NCBI GenBank assembly: GCA_949152475.1 | Contig: OX424567.1 | Span: 19,369,402-19,433,401, forward strand | Source of the DNA: Terebella lapidaria | Lineage: Eukaryota; Annelida; Polychaeta; Terebellida; Terebellidae | Reading direction: 5' to 3' | DNA length: 64,000 nt | Part shown: piece by piece, positions 55,186 to 64,000 of the stretch | Numbering within the stretch: the stretch's first letter is position 1 | How the letters are laid out: each line of letters opens with the position of its first letter | Notes under the pieces: model-generated | Databases searched by the model: none | Told to the model about the DNA's origin: nothing | The model's input: only the letters and a program-made list of their open reading frames with translations | Position numbers and translations under genes: made by a program

Positions 55186-55425
55186 TTTGGGGAATTCATG
55201 ACGGGTGCCACATAGCCTCGTGGAAATGCAGGAAATGCTCACTCTTTCTGGAACACCTGATTTCACCTCCTAATGGCCATTTTTGGGGGTTCATGAGTTT
55301 CCCTGTCTTTTTGTTTTCTCTCACTTCGTATGCCTGATATGACTTTCTGTCCCTGGACTATGAGATTAGATAACGGACCCTGTTTTGTTCGCTCGGATTA
55401 CGTAATACTGGGTATTGATTCTTTG
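55186..55425 (+). repeat. 240-bp retroelement 3' tail, copy 4, unit A
   Basis: Same family as 45543-45783, with CATAGCCTCGTGGAAATGCA replacing the usual ACTAGTGGGGCA segment. It follows the remnant protein's stop codon. Confidence 0.88.
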
Positions 55426-55577
55426 TTTATTGTACTAACATTTTTTCATGCATAATCGCCTTTTTTCTGCGTTTTACTTGCTATTTTTTGTGGATGATAG
55501 GCCCAAGGCCAAAAATGCCACACAGTCATCATGATCTACAGCCATCTCGGTGGATAACCTGTGCAACAATATACGAA

Positions 55578-57450
55578 TATGATTTGATTTGATTTAAGTT
55601 TATTCAGTAAACACATGTACAATATGAAAATATGATAAAAGTACATATAGTATTATAACACATGAATGTTTACCTGGGATAGCGCAAAAAATCAATAGAC
55701 TTAATTCCATTGCGGTCCCATATGTATAAAAGATGACAAGGGCAAGGGCAAGAACAGGATGTAAATGTAAAAAGTAGAAAAGACAAATAATGACTAACTT
55801 AAAAAAAAATAATTAACAATACTGATATTTGAAAACAGGAATACAAAACTAATACACATATATATCAGACTCTTGAGATAGCACCTGATGTAATAAAAAG
55901 GATTTAACTTTGCTCTCAAAATGAGATTTATCTAAAATAGACTGTGTCCCGGCTGGGAGTCTGTTACATTCCAAGGCACCAGAATACATAGAAGAACTAT
56001 TATCCAACTAAAAAATTGAAACGTGGAACAACTAAAGACATGTGACTAGAACGAGTGAGGATGTTATGACTATTGTGTACAAGTGTAAAATGGTTGGACA
56101 AAAAGGAAGGAGCTAGATTGTTCAATATTAGGTGTATATGGCCTAGTTTTAACTGTGCTACAATCTTTTCCACAGGCAACCAGTTTAATTTTTTAAAATG
56201 ACTGTGATCGAGGTGGGTTTTAGGTGGTAATTTGAGAATTACACGGATCAGCTTATTTTGGGCAAACTGGAACCCTTGTTTAGTTTTAACCGTTGTACCA
56301 CTATAACAAGACGAACTCGCATAGTCAAACTGACTAGCCACTAGTGCGTTGGCAAGCAATTTCATTGTCTCTGTGTCCAGGAGGTTGCATTTCCTTGCAA
56401 GAAATTTGGTTCTGGAGACTACTATTTGAATAACTTTATGGGCCATTATTTCTCCAGAGACATATTGATCTATTTCACAGCCAAGGTATTTTACAGAAGA
56501 TTTGGCTTGAACAGGGATTCCGTTACACTCAACGTACAATTTGGAAGATTTTGACAATTTGGGTTTAGATCCAAAAAGAATTGATTCCGTTTTTCCTAAA
56601 TGTATACACAACTTATTGTCGACCAACCACTTGCTGACATTATGTAACTCATCACTCAAAACATTGCGAATATCATCAACGTTGTTACCTGATACAACCA
56701 GAGCTGAGTCATCTGCATATAACAGAAGGTCACAGTTAACAGCAGATTTCATATCATTAACGTATAACAAAAATATAAGCGGGCCTAAGATACTACCTCG
56801 TGGCACACCACATGTAATATTCGCTGGTTCTGACATTAGACCAGCAACACGCACTGTTTGTTGTCTGTTACTTAGGTATGAGCTAATCCATTTGATACTG
56901 TTGAGTTGGAAACCCATTGCTTGTAGTTCGTACAACAAAGTGTCATGGTTGACAGTATCAAATGCTTTCTGTAAGTCAAGCAATACCATACCACACATAT
57001 TACCATTGTCAATTTCTTATTTAATGTAATCGGTGAGGTATAACAAACATGTATCGGTAGAATAGGCCTTTCGGAAACCAGATTGTAAACTGTACAACAT
57101 ATTCTGACCTTGTATGTATTCAGATATCTGATTGTAGACCACACCTTCCATAACTTTGGATATGACACTTAACACTGACACTGTAATTACCGCGCTCAGT
57201 CTTGGAACCTTTTTCATGCAACGGAATTACTTTTGCAAGTTTGAGATCCTGAGGTACAGCACCATGATGTATAGAAAGGTTTATGGTGTGGGTAATACAT
57301 GGTGCAATTGATTCAGCTGCATCCCGAACATAATGAGCTGGAAGACCATCTAAACCTGTGGCCTTAGATTCCTCCAACTTGCTCAGCAACTCACTTACTG
57401 TTGCTTCGCTCACAACTGATAATTCAAAGGAATCTGGTTTGACACCTTTT
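55578..57450 (-). pseudogene. LINE reverse transcriptase (Jockey/CR1 group), 5'-truncated and broken, unit A
   Basis: Minus-strand order: SEATVSELLSKLEESKATG (thumb-proximal region), AKVIPLHEKGSK, then a frameshift near 57185, SVISKVMEGVVYNQI, LQSGFRKAYSTDT, a TAA at 57017-57019, LLDLQKAFDTVNHDTLLYEL, GVPRGSILGPLIFLLYVND, and catalytic YADDSALV, then maturase-like FDYASSSCYSG and LIRVILKLPPK. A further frameshift in a T-run near 56008 separates the last segment (SSSMYSGALECNRLP). The 3' end on this strand carries AAATC repeats near 55578. It has no endonuclease domain and cannot be active. The identical lesions in unit B show that they predate the duplication. Confidence 0.88.
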
Positions 57451-57459
57451 GTTGATAAT

Positions 57460-57908
57460 ATGACATGACATGAGGTTTACCGAACATAACCGAGGGGATG
57501 GGTAGCTTGTCTACTAAAGTTAGTAGAATATTGGATGTTGAGGAGTCCACATTTTGTCCATATAATGTCATATTGTCCGAGGCGTCAGCCGAGGTCAATA
57601 TGACATTTCTGAATCCCGTAAACTGTATAATTGGACGACTCTCAGCATCCAACATTTGCTATATTATTTACTGAGTCAAAACAAACAAAAGCCACGTTCT
57701 TCTTTATTGGGAGGAACCCAGAGTGGGGAATACCCACATGCAACATGCGCTCTGATTGGCTGATATGCACAGCATCGTCCAATATACATTTTTGCTGTCC
57801 AATATAGATTTTCGCTGTCCAACATTGAGTATGTAGGATTGTCACGTGGTACAAATCGTCTAACCAGGAGTGTCCTCGCAATGAGAATACCACCGAGTGA
57901 ATAATATT
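57460..57908. other. Junction sequence between LINE remnant and next array unit
   Basis: No gene is recognised. Contains an ATATTG/CAATAT-flanked short inverted segment around CCGAGGCGTCAGCCGAGG and ends at the duplication junction. Confidence 0.4.
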
Positions 57909-59967
57909 GTCTATAAATTTCGTTGCGCTTGAATCGCTCGAAGTGGGCCATTTTGGCCCAAACTCGGCCCAAATGGGACTTTCCAATGTTAAATTCTCCT
58001 ATGCTTAAAATGGGACACATTATACCTAATATCTCACTTAATATTGAGATTAGAGACTAGGAATCAATCGTGGACATATAGGAAATGATATATGCTGAAT
58101 ATTCTCATGACCTTGAATTTGACCTCTGGCCTCAATTTCAAGGTCAGAACACAAAATGGCTGATATCTCGCTTATTATCGACTCTACAGCTGAGGAATCA
58201 ATTGTGGACATATAGGAAATGATATATGCTGAATATTCTGATGACCTTGAATTTGACCTTTGACCCCATTTTCAAGGTCATAGGACAAAATGGCTAATAT
58301 CTCACTTGTTATCGACTTTACAGCTTAGGAATCAGTTATGAACATATAGGAAATGATATATGCAGATTATTGTCATGACCTTGAATTTGACCTTTGACCT
58401 CATTTTCAAGGTCACAGGACAAAATGGCTAATATCTCACTTATTATCGATTTTACAGCTTGAGAATCAATTGTGGACATATAGGAAATGATATATGTTGA
58501 ATATTCTCGTGACCTTGAATTTGACCTCTGACCTCATTTTTAAGGTCCAAGGACAAACTGACTCATATCTTGCTCCTCTACTGACTGTATGGCTTGGGAA
58601 TCAAATGTGGACATGATATAGAAAATGATATCCACTGAATATTTTGATGACCTTGAATTTGACCTTTGCCCCTTCATTTTCAAGGCCACAGCACAAAATT
58701 GCTAATATCTCGCTGATTATTGAATTTACAGCTTAGCAATCAACTGTGGACATGATATATGCTTAATGTTATATGTGCTGAATATTCTCTTGACCTTGAA
58801 TTCAACCAGTGACCTGACTGACATCTAAAATATAAAACATTGTCCGGTAACCTATCTTTGGCCCTTGGCCTAATTTTTTTTTTCTTGTTTGTTTTTTTGT
58901 TTAATGTTCTTCGTGCGTCGTTCGCTAAGCATTACGCTCACAATTCTGGATAGATCTACATAATCTTCCAGGCTCATGACAATAATAATTGCATATACCT
59001 ACCAATTTAGTTGTATTTCCACCATCCTTGATATGCTTGCATGCGGTCACAGTGGAGCTCAAAGAAACAGCGTCACTGGTGATCAAATATTGTCAAAATG
59101 GCAACGTTCGCGTGGTAACAACTTGTACAATACTGCTAGATATAATCCAGTTATCAAATTTATTTTAAAATGTGTAAATCTGGAAAATGTGAAAGCCCGG
59201 ATGTGAGCAACATAACATATCTTCAGTCCTTCAAGCCATCATTTTCTTCTCAATGATATTAGCGACCGAAGCGTGGTGCCTTGGTGAATTTAACACTAGC
59301 CAGATATATATGTCTATATGTGAGTACTGTAGTATAAACCTGACTGAAGATTAGCATATAAAACAAGTAATTAATTGTAGGGTATTTGAGCAGGGACTGG
59401 GAGAAATTGATCTCACATATAAGCTTACACTGTATACCAATCTTTCCACTGATTCCAGTGACCGTATGATCAGGGCATTCGATGATTGCATTATCACGAA
59501 ATAGGCGGAATTGTTTATTACTCCATTTCAGCAAAATTACTCACGACAAACTTCAAGTTAAATTGTATTTATGAGCTGATTTGACAGTTGAATTTTTATG
59601 TCTATGTGGTAGATCGTTTTGTAATTAATATTGCATATTTACATTCGTATTTTATATCATACGCTAATACCATAGGCATAGAGAATATTACTCTATGTTT
59701 ATGATCAATACCATTCCCACAATTTTCATTACTACACTGTATATGTACCGTGTCACTATGAAAATGCATTTCTGTGGAGCATATACTTTTAATATTTTAC
59801 AATAAAATAATCGGCGCTTTACCATCCGATTTGCTTCACCAGAACACAAGAAGACTTTGAATGCAACATGGTATTCACCTAGCACACAAATCGTATTTGA
59901 ATATTGTAACGTTACTGACTGAGCACACAAAAGGCTCTGAACTTTGCTTTCAATATTGTGCAATCAG

Positions 59968-60133
59968 CACTTTGCTGGTCAATCAACAGCTAGTCTCTAA
60001 ACTGCTGCGACAGAGATATGTTTTACCAAGACTTATAGCTGCCTTTAACAAACTTTATAGACGTCATCATGATCTAGTTGATAAATACACCAAATCCATG
60101 ACTGCCATGCAACTAGATCAATTTTCATATTGA
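59968..60133 (+). pseudogene. C-terminal remnant of a retroelement protein, unit B
   Basis: Duplicate of 55019-55184 with one codon change (AAA to ATA, Lys to Ile) in the RLKAAFNK segment. Confidence 0.65.
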
Positions 60134-60134
60134 T

Positions 60135-60374
60135 TTTGGGGAATTCATGACGGGTGCCACATAGCCTCGTGGAAATGCAGGAAATGCTCACTCTTTCTGG
60201 AACACCTGATTTCACCTCCTAATGGCCATTTTTGGGGGTTCATGAGTTTCCCTGTCTTTTTGTTTTCTCTCACTTCGTATGCCTGATATGACTTTCTGTC
60301 CCTGGACTATGAGATTAGATAACGGACCCTGTTTTGTTCGCTCGGAATACGTAATACTGGGTATTGATTCTTTG
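60135..60374 (+). repeat. 240-bp retroelement 3' tail, copy 5, unit B
   Basis: Duplicate of 55186-55425; one visible substitution (CTCGGATTACG to CTCGGAATACG). Confidence 0.88.
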
Positions 60375-60526
60375 TTTATTGTACTAACATTTTTTCATGC
60401 ATAATCGCCTTTTTTCTGCGTTTTACTTGCTATTTTTTGTGGATGATAGGCCCAAGGCCAAAAATGCCACACAGTCATCATGATCTACAGCCATCTCGGT
60501 GGATAACCTGTGCAACAATATACGAA

Positions 60527-62399
60527 TATGATTTGATTTGATTTAAGTTTATTCAGTAAACACATGTACAATATGAAAATATGATAAAAGTACATATAGT
60601 ATTATAACACATGAATGTTTACCTGGGATAGCGCAAAAAATCAATAGACTTAATTCCATTGCGGTCCCATATGTATAAAAGATGACAAGGGCAAGGGCAA
60701 GAACAGGATGTAAATGTAAAAAGTAGAAAAGACAAATAATGACTAACTTAAAAAAAAATAATTAACAATACTGATATTTGAAAACAGGAATACAAAACTA
60801 ATACACATATATATCAGACTCTTGAGATAGCACCTGATGTAATAAAAAGGATTTAACTTTGCTCTCAAAATGAGATTTATCTAAAATAGACTGTGTCCCG
60901 GCTGGGAGTCTGTTCCATTCCAAGGCACCAGAATACATAGAAGAACTATTATCCAACTAAAAAATTGAAACGTGGAACAACTAAAGACATGTGACTAGAA
61001 CGAGTGAGGATGTTATGACTATTGTGTACAAGTGTAAAATGGTTGGACAAAAAGGAAGGAGCTAGATTGTTCAATATTAGGTGTATATGGCCTAGTTTTA
61101 ACTGTGCTACAATCTTTTCCACAGGCAACCAGTTTAATTTTTTAAAATGACTGTGATCGAGGTGGGTTTTAGGTGGTAATTTGAGAATTACACGGATCAG
61201 CTTATTTTGGGCAAACTGGAACCCTTGTTTAGTTTTAACCGTTGTACCACTATAACAAGACGAACTCGCATAGTCAAACTGACTAGCCACTAGTGCGTTG
61301 GCAAGCAATTTCATTGTCTCTGTGTCCAGGAGGTTGCATTTCCTTGCAAGAAATTTGGTTCTGGAGACTACTATTTGAATAACTTTATGGGCCATTATTT
61401 CTCCAGAGACATATTGATCTATTTCACAGCCAAGGTATTTTACAGAAGATTTGGCTTGAACAGGGATTCCGTTACACTCAACGTACAATTTGGAAGATTT
61501 TGACAATTTGGGTTTAGATCCAAAAAGAATTGATTCCGTTTTTCCTAAATGTATACACAACTTATTGTCGACCAACCACTTGCTGACATTATGTAACTCA
61601 TCACTCAAAACATTGCGAATATCATCAACGTTGTTACCTGATACAACCAGAGCTGAGTCATCTGCATATAACAGAAGGTCACAGTTAACAGCAGATTTCA
61701 TATCATTAACGTATAACAAAAATATAAGCGGGCCTAAGATACTACCTCGTGGCACACCACATGTAATATTCGCTGGTTCTGACATTAGACCAGCAACACG
61801 CACTGTTTGTTGTCTGTTACTTAGGTATGAGCTAATCCATTTGATACTGTTGAGTTGGAAACCCATTGCTTGTAGTTCGTACAACAAAGTGTCATGGTTG
61901 ACAGTATCAAATGCTTTCTGTAAGTCAAGCAATACCATACCACACATATTACCATTGTCAATTTCTTATTTAATGTAATCGGTGAGGTATAACAAACATG
62001 TATCGGTAGAATAGGCCTTTCGGAAACCAGATTGTAAACTGTACAACATATTCTGACCTTGTATGTATTCAGATATCTGATTGTAGACCACACCTTCCAT
62101 AACTTTGGATATGACACTTAACACTGACACTGTAATTACCGCGCTCAGTCTTGGAACCTTTTTCATGCAACGGAATTACTTTTGCAAGTTTGAGATCCTG
62201 AGGTACAGCACCATGATGTATAGAAAGGTTTATGGTGTGGGTAATACATGGTGCAATTGATTCAGCTGCATCCCGAACATAATGAGCTGGAAGACCATCT
62301 AAACCTGTGGCCTTAGATTCCTCCAACTTGCTCAGCAACTCACTTACTGTTGCTTCGCTCACAACTGATAATTCAAAGGAATCTGGTTTGACACCTTTT
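60527..62399 (-). pseudogene. LINE reverse transcriptase, broken, unit B
   Basis: Duplicate of 55578-57450 at an offset of 4949. It has the same two frameshifts and the same in-frame TAA (61966-61968), and it retains YADDSALV. Confidence 0.88.
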
Positions 62400-62857
62400 G
62401 TTGATAATATGACATGACATGAGGTTTACCGAACATAACCGAGGGGATGGGTAGCTTGTCTACTAAAGTTAGTAGAATATTGGATGTTGAGGAGTCCACA
62501 TTTTGTCCATATAATGTCATATTGTCCGAGGCGTCAGCCGAGGTCAATATGACATTTCTGAATCCCGTAAACTGTATAATTGGACGACTCTCAGCATCCA
62601 ACATTTGCTATATTATTTACTGAGTCAAAACAAACAAAAGCCACGTTCTTCTTTATTGGGAGGAACCCAGAGTGGGGAATACCCACATGCAACATGCGCT
62701 CTGATTGGCTGATATGCACAGCATCGTCCAATATACATTTTTGCTGTCCAATATAGATTTTCGCTGTCCAACATTGAGTATGTAGGATTGTCACGTGGTA
62801 CAAATCGTCTAACCAGGAGTGTCCTCGCAATGAGAATACCACCGAGTGAATAATATT

Positions 62858-64000
62858 GTCTATAAATTTCGTTGCGCTTGAATCGCTCGAAGTGGGCCAT
62901 TTTGGCCCAAACTCGGCCCAAATGGGACTTTCCAATGTTAAATTCTCCTATGCTTAAAATGGGACACATTATACCTAATATCTCACTTAATATTGAGATT
63001 AGAGACTAGGAATCAATCGTGGACATATAGGAAATGATATATGCTGAATATTCTCATGACCTTGAATTTGACCTCTGGCCTCAATTTCAAGGTCAGAACA
63101 CAAAATGGCTGATATCTCGCTTATTATCGACTCTACAGCTGAGGAATCAATTGTGGACATATAGGAAATGATATATGCTGAATATTCTGATGACCTTGAA
63201 TTTGACCTTTGACCCCATTTTCAAGGTCATAGGACAAAATGGCTAATATCTCACTTGTTATCGACTTTACAGCTTAGGAATCAGTTATGAACATATAGGA
63301 AATGATATATGCAGATTATTGTCATGACCTTGAATTTGACCTTTGACCTCATTTTCAAGGTCACAGGACAAAATGGCTAATATCTCACTTATTATCGATT
63401 TTACAGCTTGAGAATCAATTGTGGACATATAGGAAATGATATATGTTGAATATTCTCGTGACCTTGAATTTGACCTCTGACCTCATTTTTAAGGTCCAAG
63501 GACAAACTGACTCATATCTTGCTCCTCTACTGACTGTATGGCTTGGGAATCAAATGTGGACATGATATAGAAAATGATATCCACTGAATATTTTGATGAC
63601 CTTGAATTTGACCTTTGCCCCTTCATTTTCAAGGCCACAGCACAAAATTGCTAATATCTCGCTGATTATTGAATTTACAGCTTAGCAATCAACTGTGGAC
63701 ATGATATATGCTTAATGTTATATGTGCTGAATATTCTCTTGACCTTGAATTCAACCAGTGACCTGACTGACATCTAAAATATAAAACATTGTCCGGTAAC
63801 CTATCTTTGGCCCTTGGCCTAATTTTTTTTTTCTTGTTTGTTTTTTTGTTTAATGTTCTTCGTGCGTCGTTCGCTAAGCATTACGCTCACAATTCTGGAT
63901 AGATCTACATAATCTTCCAGGCTCATGACAATAATAATTGCATATACCTACCAATTTAGTTGTATTTCCACCATCCTTGATATGCTTGCATGCGGTCACA
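62858..64000. repeat. Tandem duplication unit C (partial, runs off the right edge)
   Basis: The first 1143 bases of a third unit, without visible difference from the start of unit B, including the AAGGTCA array and the CCGGTAACCT terminus without the 1578-bp insertion. The array may continue beyond the window. Confidence 0.92.

Larger units (their letters stand above)
51111..57908. repeat. Tandem duplication unit A (6.8 kb, carries an extra insertion)
   Basis: Begins TGTCTATAAATTTCGTTGCG and ends where the same sequence starts again. It matches unit B almost base for base at an offset of 4949 from 53885 on; I saw only a handful of substitutions. It is longer than B by a 1578-bp insertion (52307-53884) and about two extra ~137-bp array units near 51.5-51.9 kb. 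Confidence 0.9.
57909..62857. repeat. Tandem duplication unit B (4949 bp)
   Basis: Begins GTCTATAAATTTCGTTGCGC and repeats unit A at an offset of 4949 for the part after the array. It contains the AAGGTCA array (58020-58830, about six units), the retroelement remnant (59968-60133), the 240-bp tail and the broken LINE. It lacks the 1578-bp insertion of unit A. No difference from unit C was noticed over their shared 1.14 kb. Confidence 0.92.

Noticed and set aside
57642-58020. 114-codon minus-strand frames at the duplication junction
   Set aside because: They cross the junction of repeat units and occur identically at 62591-62969. No domain is seen.

Overview
The window reads as nuclear DNA of an animal, probably a marine invertebrate. 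Coding exons are separated by GT-AG introns, the sequence is AT-rich, and most of it is transposons and satellites. The mix of repeats (a DIRS retrotransposon, non-autonomous Helitron/Helentron-like elements with central tandem repeats, many foldback elements, and a dispersed 240-bp retroelement tail that resembles repeats I recall from bivalves) suggests a mollusc or another lophotrochozoan. That placement is inference; no single sequence proves it.

Four cellular genes or gene parts can be supported. (1) An SLC1-type glutamate/neutral amino acid transporter exon lies at 1113-1392 on the minus strand; the rest of that gene would lie off the left edge. (2) A seven-coding-exon homologue of human C1orf43 (NICE-3) runs on the minus strand from 19154 to 14036, about 317 residues; its fourth intron is almost entirely a satellite-bearing Helentron-like element. 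(3) A Schlafen-family gene lies on the plus strand at 35650-39926: one 3-kb exon codes for a complete long-type Schlafen (tandem AlbA-like core, linker, P-loop helicase), and three downstream exons join it in frame to an acidic linker and a six-bladed NHL-like beta-propeller, about 1315 residues in all. I consider this Schlafen-propeller fusion the most interesting object here. (4) A single-exon type II membrane or secreted SGNH/PC-esterase-like protein lies at 49050-50345 on the plus strand.

Mobile DNA fills the rest. A structurally intact DIRS-type tyrosine-recombinase retrotransposon occupies 6802-13615. Its inverted terminal repeats differ by about one base, it has a recognisable internal complementary region, and its Gag/YR and RT-RNase H frames are both uninterrupted. 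Foldback or MITE-like elements sit at 19385-20577, 24986-25659, 27946-28353, 29363-29897 and 32763-33275, and a 101-nt near-perfect palindrome at 42391-42491 lies inside a decayed LINE. A family of elements ending in GGTTACCGG and carrying a roughly 137-bp tandem repeat rich in AAGGTCA half-sites recurs at 25.8-27.3, 43.0-44.8 and 50.8-53.9 kb and in the duplications at the right end.

The last 13 kb (51111-64000) is a tandem array of two full copies and one partial copy of a unit of about 4.95 kb. The unit holds the AAGGTCA array, a retroelement 3' tail and a broken LINE reverse transcriptase. The first copy carries an extra 1578-bp insertion that the other two lack, so the empty site can be read directly and gives the exact ends of a second Helentron-like element.
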